Assembly (NCBI RefSeq): GCF_900105395.1
Contig: NZ_LT629775.1
Span: 4,734,001-4,798,000 of the forward strand
Direction of reading: 5' to 3'
Length of the DNA stretch: 64,000 nucleotides
DNA from: Streptomyces sp. TLI_053
Lineage (GTDB): Bacteria; Actinomycetota; Actinomycetes; Streptomycetales; Streptomycetaceae
Shown: one piece after another, positions 28,790 to 37,204 of the stretch
How positions within the stretch are numbered: the first letter of the stretch is position 1
How the letters are laid out: each line of letters opens with the position of its first letter
Translations under genes and position numbers: made by a program
The notes under the pieces: model-generated
Databases searched by the model: none
Seen by the model: the letters and a program-made list of their open reading frames with translations, nothing else
What the model was told of the DNA's origin: nothing

Positions 28790-30586
28790 TCAGTCGCCGA
28801 CGCGGGTGCCGAGGGTGACCTTGGTGGTGGCGGTCTGGCCGTTGCGGGTGTACTCGACGTCGACGGTCTCGCCCGGCTTGTGCGTCCAGATCTTGCTGAC
28901 CAGGGCGGGGCCGTTCTCGATCGGGCTGCCGCCGAGCTTGGTGATCACGTCGCCCGGCTTGAGGCCGGCCTGGTCGGCGGCGCCGCCGGGGGTGACGGCC
29001 GGCTGGCCCTGGATGTCACGGGTCTGGATCTGCGCGCCGTCGCCCTTGTAGTCGTCGTTGCGCAGCACGTCGAGCTTGGCGTAGACCGGCTTGCCGGTCT
29101 TGATCAGGGTGTCCGCGACCCACTTGGCCTGGTTGACCGGGATCGCGAAGCCCAGACCGATGGAGCCGGCCCGGCCGTTGCTGGAGGCGTTGGACTGGAT
29201 CGCGGAGTTGATGCCGATCACCGCGCCCGAGGAGTCCAGCAGCGGACCACCGGAGTTGCCGGGGTTGATCGAGGCGTCGGTCTGCAGCGCGTTCATGTAC
29301 GAGGCCTGCGCACCGGTCTCGTCGCCGGAGGCGACCGGGCGGTCCTTGGCGCTGATGATGCCGGTGGTGACGGTGGACTCCAGGCCGTACGGGGCACCGA
29401 TGGCGATGGTGGAGTCGCCGACGTTGACCTTGTCGGAGTCGGCCAGCGGAAGCGGCGTCAGCTTGCCCTTCGGCGGGGTGTCGAGCTTGATCACCGCGAC
29501 GTCGTAGCCCTCGGCGCGGCCGAGCACCGAGGCGCCGTAGGAGCTGCCGTCGGCGAACTTGACGGTCAGTTTGCCGCCGCTGGTGGAGGCGGGCGCCACC
29601 ACGTGGTTGTTGGTGAGGATGTGGCCCTCGGTGTCGAAGACGAAGCCGGTGCCGGTACCGGACTCGCCGTTGCCCTGGGCCTTGATGGTGACGACGCTGG
29701 GCAGCGCCTTCTGCGCGATTCCGGCCACCGAGCCCGGGGCGGGCTCGTTCTTCTGGGTGTTGTTGGCCTGGACCGTGGTGGAGCTGCGGTCGGCCTTGGC
29801 ACTGACGGAGGTGTCGTCGCGGTCGGCGACGGCCACTCCGACCGCGCCGCCGGCCACACCGGCCACCAGGGCCACCGCCGCGACCAGGGCGATCAGACCG
29901 CCGCGCTTCTTGCGCGGGCCGCCGGGACCGGGGGCGCCGGGGTACTCGCCCGGGTAGCCGAGCGGGCCGCCCGGACCGCCGGGGGCCCCGGGCGCGCCGG
30001 GGGCGATGTCGTGGGAGCCCCAGCCGCCGAGCGGCTGGCCTGCGCCGAACGGGTGGTGGTGCTGCCCGGTCGCACCCGGGGCCGGCGGGGCGGCGGGCGT
30101 CCCGTACGGGTCGTGCTGGGCCGCGGCGGGCGCCGCGTAGGGGTCGTGCGGGGCCGACGGCGCGCCGTACGGGTCGTGCGCGGCGAGGGCCGGGGGCACC
30201 GGGGTGCCGGGGGCCGGGGTGGCGTACGGGTTGCCGCCCTGCGGGGCGGCCGGGGCGGCGGGCGCCGCCGGAGCCGGGGCAGGCGGCAGGACCGGCGGCG
30301 GGGCGTCCAGGTAGCCGGGCTCGGCGGCCGGGGGTGCGGCGGGCGCGGCGGGCGCCGGCACCGGCGGGGCCGCCGGCTCGGGGGCCGTCAGCTTGCCGAA
30401 CGCCACGGTGGGGGTGAACCCGCCGGAACCCCCCTCGACGGCCGGAGCCGACGGCTCCGCCGCGGGGGACGGGCCGGCCGCACTCTGCTGCGCCGGACCG
30501 TCAGCAGGGGAACCCACCACCCCCTGGCCGCCGGAGGGCTGCTCCCCCTGCGGCCCGGTGGACCCAACCTCGCGCTCGGTGCTCAC
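28790..30586 (-). CDS. HtrA/DegP-like membrane-anchored serine protease with PDZ domain
   Basis: The 598-residue protein starts at GTG 30586. The first 220 residues are a Pro/Gly/Ala/Gln-rich cytoplasmic part, followed by a membrane helix (LIALVAAVALVAGVAGGAVG). The extracellular protease domain has His in TNNHVV (near 327), Asp in YDVAVIKL (near 361) and Ser in NPGNSGGPL (near 445). A C-terminal PDZ domain begins PAVTPGGAADQAGLKPGDVI. HtrA proteins degrade or refold damaged extracytoplasmic proteins. It is monocistronic and diverges from the TPP riboswitch. Confidence 0.95.
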   Translation of the reverse strand: MSTEREVGSTGPQGEQPSGGQGVVGSPADGPAQQSAAGPSPAAEPSAPAVEGGSGGFTPTVAFGKLTAPEPAAPPVPAPAAPAAPPAAEPGYLDAPPPVLPPAPAPAAPAAPAAPQGGNPYATPAPGTPVPPALAAHDPYGAPSAPHDPYAAPAAAQHDPYGTPAAPPAPGATGQHHHPFGAGQPLGGWGSHDIAPGAPGAPGGPGGPLGYPGEYPGAPGPGGPRKKRGGLIALVAAVALVAGVAGGAVGVAVADRDDTSVSAKADRSSTTVQANNTQKNEPAPGSVAGIAQKALPSVVTIKAQGNGESGTGTGFVFDTEGHILTNNHVVAPASTSGGKLTVKFADGSSYGASVLGRAEGYDVAVIKLDTPPKGKLTPLPLADSDKVNVGDSTIAIGAPYGLESTVTTGIISAKDRPVASGDETGAQASYMNALQTDASINPGNSGGPLLDSSGAVIGINSAIQSNASSNGRAGSIGLGFAIPVNQAKWVADTLIKTGKPVYAKLDVLRNDDYKGDGAQIQTRDIQGQPAVTPGGAADQAGLKPGDVITKLGGSPIENGPALVSKIWTHKPGETVDVEYTRNGQTATTKVTLGTRVGD

Positions 30587-30776
30587 GGACGACCTCCATC
30601 GCTGACAGGACCAACAACCATAGTTTTTCGCACACTCGATTCGATTGCCGTAAGGAGCCTTCTGAAGAACTCATAAGAATCCTTAGCCCGACCAGACGGA
30701 CGCCCCGGACGCCGCCCGCCCGGCCCCCTGGCCTTGGCGTTCTTCCCCGTGCCCGCTAGCCTGTCGCTCCGAACTG

Positions 30777-30904
30777 ACACGCGGGAGCTTGGACCCACCA
30801 GGCTGAGAGTGCGCCGGTCGACCGTACGCCACGGGATCCGTGGACGGACCGTCGAGGGGGCGCAGACCGCCGGAACCTGTCCGGGTAATGCCGGCGTAGG
30901 GAGA
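30777..30904 (+). promoter_or_regulatory. TPP (thiamine pyrophosphate) riboswitch
   Basis: The conserved TPP aptamer parts are present: CACCAGGCTGAGAG in the pyrimidine arm and ACCTGTCCGGGTAATGCCGG with CGTAGGGAG in the pyrophosphate arm, separated by a variable stem. The AGGGAG at the 3' end is also the ribosome binding site of the next gene, so TPP binding would hide it and block translation. Confidence 0.95.
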
Positions 30905-30912
30905 TATCGGCC

Positions 30913-32313
30913 GTGCCGCCTGCCTCGACGTCCTCGACGTCCTCCTCGTCCTCGTCCTCGGCGACCGCCGTCCTGGAGCCCCAGACCCGGGTCGAGGCGC
31001 CGCTGGTGCTCGACACCGAGCCGCCCCGCACCCTCCGCTTCCGCGACCACTTCGCGCTCTGGATGAACCTCGGCGTCTCGCTGATCGGCTTCACCACCGC
31101 CGCGACCGTGCTCGGCGCCAAGGGCAGCGAGCTGTCGCTGGCCGCCGCCGTGACCGCGATCGTGGCCGGCACCGCGGTCGGCACGGCGATGCTCGGTGTC
31201 GCCGCGCTGATCGGCGCCCGCACCGGCGCGCCCGCCATGGCGACCCTGCGCGGACTGTTCGGCACCCGGCTGTCCTACGTGCCGACGGTGCTCAACATCG
31301 TCCAGTGCATCGGCTGGGGCGTGTACGAGCTGCTGACGATCGCGCTCGGCGCGCAGACCGTCGTCGGCACCGAGGGCTACCGCTGGCTCTTCGTCGTCCT
31401 GGCCGGCGCGATCACCACCGCGCTGACCATCTGGCCGCTCGGCGCGATCGCCGTGCTGCGCCGCTTCGTCGCCGTCGCGGTGGCGGTGGCGATGGTGTAC
31501 TTCACCGTCCAGCTCGGCCGGAACGGCGTCGCCGACCCGGGCGCGGGCAACTGGCACGGCTTCCTGCGGGCGACGGACGCGATGATCGCGGTGTCCATCT
31601 CCTTCGTCCCGCTCGCCGCCGACTACACCCGGCACTCGCGCACCCCGCGCTCGGCGTTCTGGGGCAGCTTCTCCGGCTACACGGTGGCGCAGGTCTGGTG
31701 CTACGTGCTCGGCCTGATGGCGCTGCTCCAGGCGGACGGCGACCCCGACCGGATCTTCGACTCCTTCCTGGGCGTCTGGGCGGGCTGGCTGTTCCTGCTG
31801 GTGCTGGTGCTGCGCGAGACCGACCAGTCCTTCGCGAACGTCTACTCGACCGCGATGTCGATCCACAACCTGCTGCCGAAGGTCGACCGCCGGGTGCTCA
31901 CCGGCGGCACCGGCGCGCTGATCACCGTGCTCGCGCTGCAGATCACCGCGTTCACCGACTCGTACTACGCCTTCCTGGGGCTGATCGGCTCGGTCTTCGT
32001 GCCGATGTTCGCGGTGCTGGCGGTCGACTACTTCCTCGGCGCCGGGCGGCGCGGCTGGGACCTCTCGGACGGGGCGCCGTCCCGCTGGCTGATGCTGCTG
32101 CCGTGGGCGCTGGGCTTCGCGGTCTACCAGCTGATCGCGCCGACCGCGGTGGCCGGCTGGTGGACGGACTTCTGGACGTCCGCGCAGGAGCTGCTGCACT
32201 TCACCCCGCAGGAGTGGACCTCGGCCTCGCTGTTCGGCTTCCTGGTGCCCGCCCTGGCGACCTGGGCGCTGACCCCGTTCACCCGCGGCCGGGCCGCCAC
32301 CGCCGCGCGCTGA
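30913..32313 (+). CDS. NCS1-family permease, likely thiamine precursor (HMP) transporter
   Basis: The 466-residue protein has about 12 membrane helices and nucleobase-cation-symport-1 features (FRDHFALWMNLGVSLIGFTT, ISFVPLAADYTRHSRTPRSA, ALQITAFTDSYYAFLGLIG). The TPP riboswitch directly upstream indicates that the cargo is a thiamine precursor, as for CytX-type hydroxymethylpyrimidine permeases. A Ser-rich N-terminal tail is unusual but cytoplasmic. GTG 30913 follows AGGGAG of the riboswitch. Confidence 0.9.
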   Translation: MPPASTSSTSSSSSSSATAVLEPQTRVEAPLVLDTEPPRTLRFRDHFALWMNLGVSLIGFTTAATVLGAKGSELSLAAAVTAIVAGTAVGTAMLGVAALIGARTGAPAMATLRGLFGTRLSYVPTVLNIVQCIGWGVYELLTIALGAQTVVGTEGYRWLFVVLAGAITTALTIWPLGAIAVLRRFVAVAVAVAMVYFTVQLGRNGVADPGAGNWHGFLRATDAMIAVSISFVPLAADYTRHSRTPRSAFWGSFSGYTVAQVWCYVLGLMALLQADGDPDRIFDSFLGVWAGWLFLLVLVLRETDQSFANVYSTAMSIHNLLPKVDRRVLTGGTGALITVLALQITAFTDSYYAFLGLIGSVFVPMFAVLAVDYFLGAGRRGWDLSDGAPSRWLMLLPWALGFAVYQLIAPTAVAGWWTDFWTSAQELLHFTPQEWTSASLFGFLVPALATWALTPFTRGRAATAAR

Positions 32314-32622
32314 CCGGGCGGCCCGGGGCGGCCCCCGGAACGCCCCGGGCGGTCGTCCGCCGAAATGTCCGCCGAATGCCGAATGCCCGGGGAATTCCGG
32401 CGGAACTCCCGCGGAACGTCCACGGAACACCGGTCCGACTCTGCTCGGAACGCCTGCGGAGCACCGCCGGGAGCCGGGCGGAACACCACGGGAGCACCCG
32501 CCGGAACACCACGGGAGCGCCCGTCGGAACGCCCCCCGCCGCGCGACGGAGTGACGAAGTCGGCCCCCCGGGTTGGGGCCGACGTCGCCTCCGTGTCACT
32601 TCCGCCGCCTATCGTGGGGGGT
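32314..32622. repeat. intergenic region with degenerate GGAACxCC repeats
   Basis: No gene is seen. From about 32395 to 32535 a short unit related to CGGAACACCACGGGAGC recurs six or more times with drift (CGGAACTCCCGCGG, CGGAACGTCCACGG, CGGAACACCGGTCC and so on). The unit is not spaced like CRISPR. It may form repeated hairpins or be a decayed tandem repeat. Confidence 0.6.
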
Positions 32623-33480
32623 GTGACCAGCCCTGATGTCTCACCCGTGACGGCCCGCACCGACCGGAGCGTCCAGGTGATCGCCCACCGCGGTTCCTCG
32701 CACGCCCTGCCCGAACACACCCTCGCCGCCTACCGCAGGGCGCTCTCCGAGGGGGCCGACGCGCTGGAGTGCGACGTCCGGGTGACCGCCGACGGACAGC
32801 TGGTCTGCGTGCACGACCGGCGGATCGGCCGGGTCTCGGACGGCCGGGGCACGGTCTCCGCGATGACCCTGGCCGAGCTGGAGTCGCACGACTTCGGCGC
32901 CTGGAAGACCGGCAGGCCGAGCGAGGACCCGGAGCTGCGCGGCGTGCTGCGGCTGGAGAGCCTGCTGGAGCTGGCCGTGGACTCCGGGCGCCCGGTGGAC
33001 CTCGCGATCGAGACCAAGCACCCGGTGCGGTTCCGCGGCCGGGTGGAGTCCGAGCTGCTGCGGCTGCTGGACCGGTTCGGCGTCGGCGGGGCGGGCGCGG
33101 GCCGGGGCACCGACGCGGCGGCGACCGGCGCCGACCACGGCGTCAGCGCCCGGATCATGAGCTTCTCCTCCGTCGCGCTGGCCCGGGTGGCGGCCGCGGC
33201 GCCGCAGTACCCGAGGGTGTTCCTGTTCGAGCGCGGCCTGGTGCTGCGCGGGCGGCTGCGCCCCGGTGCGCCGCTGCCGGGCGGGGCGCGGATCGCCGGA
33301 CCGGGCATGGACCTGGTGCGGGCCCGGCCGGGGCTGGTGACCAGGCTGCGCGAGCTGGGCCACCAGGTGCACGTGTGGACGGTCGACGAGCCGGCCGACG
33401 TCGAGCTGTGCCTCGAACTCGGCGTGTCGGCGATCATCACCAACCGCCCGGCGGAGGTGCTGGCCCAGCTCGGCCGGTGA
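32623..33480 (+). CDS. glycerophosphodiester phosphodiesterase
   Basis: The 285-residue enzyme hydrolyses glycerophosphodiesters to glycerol-3-phosphate and an alcohol. The GDPD motifs are clear: AHRGSSHALPEHTLAAY (catalytic His and Glu), GADALECDVRVTADGQLVCVHD trimmed to its metal ligands E, D and H, and the late VHVWTVDEPADVELCLELGV. GTG 32623 fits the family start. No signal peptide, so it acts in the cytoplasm in lipid recycling. An insertion of Gly/Ala residues near 150-170 is unusual. Confidence 0.95.
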   Translation: MTSPDVSPVTARTDRSVQVIAHRGSSHALPEHTLAAYRRALSEGADALECDVRVTADGQLVCVHDRRIGRVSDGRGTVSAMTLAELESHDFGAWKTGRPSEDPELRGVLRLESLLELAVDSGRPVDLAIETKHPVRFRGRVESELLRLLDRFGVGGAGAGRGTDAAATGADHGVSARIMSFSSVALARVAAAAPQYPRVFLFERGLVLRGRLRPGAPLPGGARIAGPGMDLVRARPGLVTRLRELGHQVHVWTVDEPADVELCLELGVSAIITNRPAEVLAQLGR

Positions 33481-33822
33481 CGGCGCCCGGCCCGCGGCGG
33501 TGCCGTGTTCTGCCGCGATCTGCCGCGATCCGCCGCGTTCTCCCGCACGGTGCGGTGCCGTGCCGCACGGGCAGACCGTGGAGCCGTGGTGAACCGTTCA
33601 ACCACTGTGACAAGTTGATCGTCTTGGTAGGGACTCAAACCTTTCGGCAACGATTTCTGGCGCAATTCATACAGTTTCACGACGGAGGGTGAGCGCGGAA
33701 TCACCTGTCGCGCACCCTCGGTAGACCGGCCTGAAATGACCGCGCGGGATCGCCGCCCGGTCGTTTCCGACGTATTGCCAAGGGGCATCCATCCCTCGGC
33801 ATACGCTGAAGGAGGTCCGGGG
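33481..33822 (+). promoter_or_regulatory. 342-bp promoter region of the HATPase gene
   Basis: No gene is seen. A hairpin (GTGCGG-7 nt-CCGCAC near 33549) may end the GDPD transcript. The segment 33590-33690 is markedly AT-richer and contains an imperfect dyad GTGGTGAAC-C-GTTCAACCAC (33588-33607). AAGGAGGT at 33809-33816 is the ribosome site for GTG 33823. Confidence 0.55.
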
Positions 33823-34392
33823 GTGGCGTTGATGGTGGCGCGTGAAGTGCCGACTTCATCGACCATGGCAGTGCCGCACGGCCCAGCGAGTGTCGGGGTC
33901 GCACGGCGCCGACTGCGTCGAGATCTGGGAGACCGGGAGATACCGCAACCGGTCATTGATGATGCTGTTCTGATCCTTTCCGAGCTTTTGAGCAACGCCT
34001 GTCGCTACGCCCGGCCGCTCGGGCCGCTGCCGGCCCTCGGCCGGGGCGCCCGCGCCGAGGCGGCGGAACCGCTGCTGGTCGGCGCACCGCCCCGGGCGGT
34101 CGGCCCGGCGGCACCGGCCGCCGCTCCCGGCGAGCCCGACGAGGACGCGGGCGGCGTACTGGTCCGCTGGCAGATGCACGCCGACGGGGTGCTCACCCTG
34201 GAGGTGACCGACGGCGGCTCGCCGACCCGGCCCGCGCCGTCCAGCCCCTCGCTGACCTCGCACGGCGGCCGGGGACTGAGCATCGTGGACCAGCTGGCGA
34301 GCGACTGGGGCGTGCGCGACGCACCGGGCGAGGTGACGGTCTGGGCGGCTCTCCCGGCCCGGGCCCGGCACGCCCGGCGGACGGCCGGCTGA
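33823..34392 (+). CDS. anti-sigma factor-type HATPase (RsbW/SpoIIAB-like)
   Basis: The 189-residue protein is a single GHKL ATPase domain: N box VLILSELLSNACRYARPLGP, G1 box LTLEVTDGGSPTRP, and G2 region SHGGRGLSIVDQLASDWGVR. Streptomycetes have dozens of such proteins that phosphorylate anti-anti-sigma proteins or sequester sigma factors (SigB-type stress and development control). An Ala/Gly/Pro-rich insertion separates the N box from the G1 box. GTG 33823 has an ideal Shine-Dalgarno. It is not next to a partner gene. Confidence 0.85.
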   Translation: MALMVAREVPTSSTMAVPHGPASVGVARRRLRRDLGDREIPQPVIDDAVLILSELLSNACRYARPLGPLPALGRGARAEAAEPLLVGAPPRAVGPAAPAAAPGEPDEDAGGVLVRWQMHADGVLTLEVTDGGSPTRPAPSSPSLTSHGGRGLSIVDQLASDWGVRDAPGEVTVWAALPARARHARRTAG

Positions 34393-34568
34393 CACCGGGA
34401 GCCCCGAGGACCGGCGCACGGCGGCGGACCGCACGGGCGCCCGCCGTCCGCCGGGCCCGCACCGCCCGGGCGGCGGGCCGTGCCCGCGCCCCGGTGTGCG
34501 CCACACTCCCGGGGAACGTCAGTAGGCTGCCCGGAGCACAACACCACCGTTCCCGGGAGAGCCGCACC

Positions 34569-35555
34569 ATGGGCAAGAAGGCCGCCAAGAAGGCGCCGCA
34601 GCGCAGCCAGTCCACCCCCGCCGTCACGGGCGACATCCCCGTGGTCGGGGCCCGCGAGGACTGCCCCTGCGGCTCGGGCCGCCGCTACAAGGCCTGCCAC
34701 GGCCGCGAGGCCTCGCACGCGGTCCAGGAGCTCGTGCACCGCCCGTTCGAGGGCCTGGCCGGCGAGGCGGACTGGGTGGCGCTGCGCGAGCTGGTGCCCG
34801 CCGCCACCGTGCCGCTGACGCTGGCCGCCGGGGTCGCCGAGGGCGCCAACGGCGAGGTCCCGTCGGTCACCCTGGCCACCGTGCTGCCGCTGGCCTGGCC
34901 CGCGCTGCGCCGCCAGGACGGCTCGATCCTGCTGGGCCTGCAGACCCAGTCCTCCTCCGGCGACCTGAGCCGCGACCTCGGGGACGCCCTGGAGCTGGCC
35001 CTGGCCGCCGAGCCGGGCTCGCCGGTGCCGGCCCGCCGGACCGTGCCGGGCGGCCGCCGCCTGCAGGACCTGCTGGACCCCGCCGCCGCCTTCGAGCCGG
35101 CCGTGCACACCGGCTTCGAGTTCTGGCTCGAGGACGCCGAGACCGCCACCGGCGAGGTGGCCGCCTCGCTGGAGCGCGCCAACGCCTCGGCGATCCCGAC
35201 CGAGAAGCTCGCCGGCCTCGACTCGGCGTACTGGTGCGGCACCCCGGACAAGAACCACCTGCGCTGGGTGATGACCGTGCCGGAGGAGCAGCTGCTGGAC
35301 GCGCTGGCCCGGCTGACCGCCGCCGAGAAGTCCTCGCTCGGCCCGGACACCCGTCTGGTCGGCTCGTTCCGGGCGCACGGCCTGACCGTGCCGGTCTGGG
35401 ACCTGCCGGTCGACATGACCGCGGCCGACTGCGAGAAGCCGGCCGCCGAGTTCGCCGAGCTCCTCGCGGCGACCCTCGCCGACCCGGCTCCGCTGACCGC
35501 GGACGAGCGGCGGGCCCGGGCGAACCTGGTGAACCGTCAGGTCACCCTGAACTAA
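34569..35555 (+). CDS. DUF5926-type protein with SEC-C zinc motif
   Basis: The 328-residue protein starts with a Lys-rich tail (MGKKAAKKAPQRSQS) and a SEC-C motif (CPCGSGRRYKACHG, residues about 33-46) that binds zinc and commonly recruits SecA- or ribosome-linked factors. The rest (DLSRDLGDALELALAAEPGS, GTPDKNHLRWVMTVPEEQLL) matches a conserved actinobacterial family of unknown function. Upstream is GGGAGAG. It is likely constitutive and soluble. Confidence 0.8.
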   Translation: MGKKAAKKAPQRSQSTPAVTGDIPVVGAREDCPCGSGRRYKACHGREASHAVQELVHRPFEGLAGEADWVALRELVPAATVPLTLAAGVAEGANGEVPSVTLATVLPLAWPALRRQDGSILLGLQTQSSSGDLSRDLGDALELALAAEPGSPVPARRTVPGGRRLQDLLDPAAAFEPAVHTGFEFWLEDAETATGEVAASLERANASAIPTEKLAGLDSAYWCGTPDKNHLRWVMTVPEEQLLDALARLTAAEKSSLGPDTRLVGSFRAHGLTVPVWDLPVDMTAADCEKPAAEFAELLAATLADPAPLTADERRARANLVNRQVTLN

Positions 35556-35594
35556 AGGCGGGTCGCAAGGAACGCCGCCGACCGCCCGTTCGAC

Positions 35595-35608
35595 GTGATA
35601 CGCGTCAC
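35595..35608. promoter_or_regulatory. possible CRP/FNR-type operator (GTG-N8-CAC)
   Basis: GTGATACGCGTCAC has symmetric GTGA-TCAC halves as in actinobacterial CRP sites. It is 50 bases upstream of the promoter for the putative small RNA. Confidence 0.4.
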
Positions 35609-35657
35609 ATTGTCGCCCGCAACCCGCAATTTCCGGGCTGCGACGGCGTCTTGGAAA

Positions 35658-35686
35658 TTGGCGCGGGCGCAGATCCTTGTTACTGT
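35658..35686 (+). promoter_or_regulatory. SigHrdB-type promoter for the putative small RNA
   Basis: TTGGCG (35658-35663) and TACTGT (35681-35686) are separated by exactly 17 bases. No gene on the plus strand follows before a terminator. Confidence 0.6.
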
Positions 35687-35692
35687 CTAAAG

Positions 35693-35745
35693 AGTCCGGT
35701 CGCTGGTGCATCCCCCGTCGCCAGCGGCCGGATCTTTTGTTTTTC
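35693..35745 (+). ncRNA. putative small RNA with C-rich loop and strong terminator
   Basis: Starting seven bases after the promoter, a 12- to 13-bp stem (TCCGGTCGCTGG with CCAGCGGCCGGA) encloses a 14-base loop TGCATCCCCCGTCG and is followed by TCTTTTGTTTTT, a T run that is rare in this genome. The transcript would be about 50 nt. C-rich loops are typical of bacterial small RNAs that pair with Shine-Dalgarno sequences. It is also conceivable that it is only a terminator for the gene at 34569-35555, 140 bases upstream. Confidence 0.5.
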
Positions 35746-35836
35746 CGAACATCCCACGCCAACGCGGGTCGGCCGTGCCCGATCGATACGCCGGGCGCCC
35801 CGGTCGTACCGCGCGGGCAGCGGCCCGGCCGCGCCG

Positions 35837-36493
35837 TCAGTAGGCCGAGCGGCCGCTGTCCAGCTGGACCGCCGCGTCCACCAACTCGCCCAGCAGTGGA
35901 CCGACCTGGGGCAGCCAGACGCCGCCGTCGGCGCCCTGACGGGGCGGCAGCACCCAGCGCACCCGGTCCCCGGCCCCGCCGCCGGGCGGCAGCGGCAGGA
36001 ATCCGCCACTCCCGTGGTAGCGCAACGACCCCGGCACCCAAGGGAGTTGGACGAGCATCTCGCCGAGCGCGTCGAGCGAGTAGGGGGCGACCAGCATCGC
36101 GTAGCGGTCGGGCATGGCCAGCACCGGGCCGAGCCGCAGCCGGAGTGCGGCCAGATAGGCGAGCGCGCGGGCCCCGGCCGCCGCCGGCAGGCTGACCGCG
36201 GAGACCGTCCGGCCGGTCGCGACCAGCACCGGCGCGTCGGGGCAGCGCCGCTCCCACCACCAGCGCACCATCCGGGCGTCGGCGGTGGCCGCGAGCAGGG
36301 TCGGGTCGTGCGGGTGGGCCCCGGGCACCGGGCAGTCCTCGTCGCCGCAGGAGCACGCTCCGCCGGCGAGCAGGACGGTTCCGGGAACCACGGGCCAGCG
36401 GTGTTCGGTGGCTGCCGACAGGGCCCCGGCCAGCCGGGCCGCCCGGGCCGCCGACCGGCTCCTCGGGTCGTCGCGCAGTGGGTTGTCACGCAT
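35837..36493 (-). CDS. bifunctional primase/polymerase N-domain (prim-pol) family protein
   Basis: The 218-residue protein has the streptomycete prim-pol family pattern: GALSAATEHRWPVVPGTVLL, the CSCGDEDCPVPGAHP cysteine motif, and a late WVPGSLRYHGSGGFLPLPPG. Family members occur as stand-alone proteins near development genes; the polymerase catalytic acidic pair is not obvious here, so it may be regulatory. ATG 36493 is preferred to the in-frame GTG two codons before because of AAGGAAC spacing. It is convergent with the small RNA transcript. Confidence 0.75.
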   Translation of the reverse strand: MRDNPLRDDPRSRSAARAARLAGALSAATEHRWPVVPGTVLLAGGACSCGDEDCPVPGAHPHDPTLLAATADARMVRWWWERRCPDAPVLVATGRTVSAVSLPAAAGARALAYLAALRLRLGPVLAMPDRYAMLVAPYSLDALGEMLVQLPWVPGSLRYHGSGGFLPLPPGGGAGDRVRWVLPPRQGADGGVWLPQVGPLLGELVDAAVQLDSGRSAY

Positions 36494-37204
36494 TGGCACC
36501 CGTTCCTTTCCGTGACCGCTCGAAGGCTCCGGCCCGCGGCCGCCGGGCCGGCCGCCGCCACCGGCCGGGGACGCCGGACGGCCCGCGCACCGGACGGAGG
36601 GATCGGACCGGGAGCCGGGCCGGGGCCGAACGGCGGGCGGGGCGAGCGGCGGTGCGGACGGCGGTGCGGACTGCGGCGCGGGCCTGGAGCACGCGGTGGA
36701 GCACGATGTGAAAGGGCCGCGGAATAGAACAGCCCTTGGAACGAGAATCCCGTATGCGACCGGATGGACGCCGCCCGGGCGCGGTTGGTTCCACCGTACG
36801 AGTGAGTCGCTTCCGGCCGGCCCGGCCGGCCGGCGGTAAAGGCATACGATCCGGACGGCCGCCGGAACCGTCCCCTCGGTTCTGCCCGTTCACCGGCCGC
36901 TCCATGCCCGCCGGGCGGAGCCCTCGCACCCCGCCGGACCGTGGTGCGAGCGACCGGCGCGCGCGGAGCAGAACGCGCCCCCGACCGGGCCCACCAGGCC
37001 CGGAACCCGCCACCGGCCTTGTCCCGACTCTGGACATGCCCCGAATGGCCTGTGTAGAAGTGGTGGCATTGCTGTCGATCAATGACGAGTAGTAGCGAAT
37101 CGAGGCGAAACGCGCCCCTTTGGCCGTGCTCGCTCCAAACGGCCGTCCCCCGGGGGGTTCCGCATGATCCGCGTGACACGTACCACCGCGTCAGGAGTGG
37201 CGGC
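36494..37204. other. 711-bp intergenic region
   Basis: No credible gene on either strand. It includes Gly/Arg-type GC repeats (GCGGTGCGGACGGCGGTGCGGACTGCGG near 36650, shortened to its unit GCGGTGCGGAC), an inverted pair CGTATGC (36752) and GCATACG (36842), and an AT-richer stretch at 37055-37105 that may hold the promoter of the PP2C gene. Confidence 0.5.

Noticed and set aside
28760..30676. Very long open frame on the plus strand opposite the HtrA-like protease
   Set aside because: It is composed of Gly, Arg, Val and Asp-rich low-complexity text, has no ribosome site, and mirrors the codon structure of the protease on the other strand. A shadow frame of a GC-rich gene.
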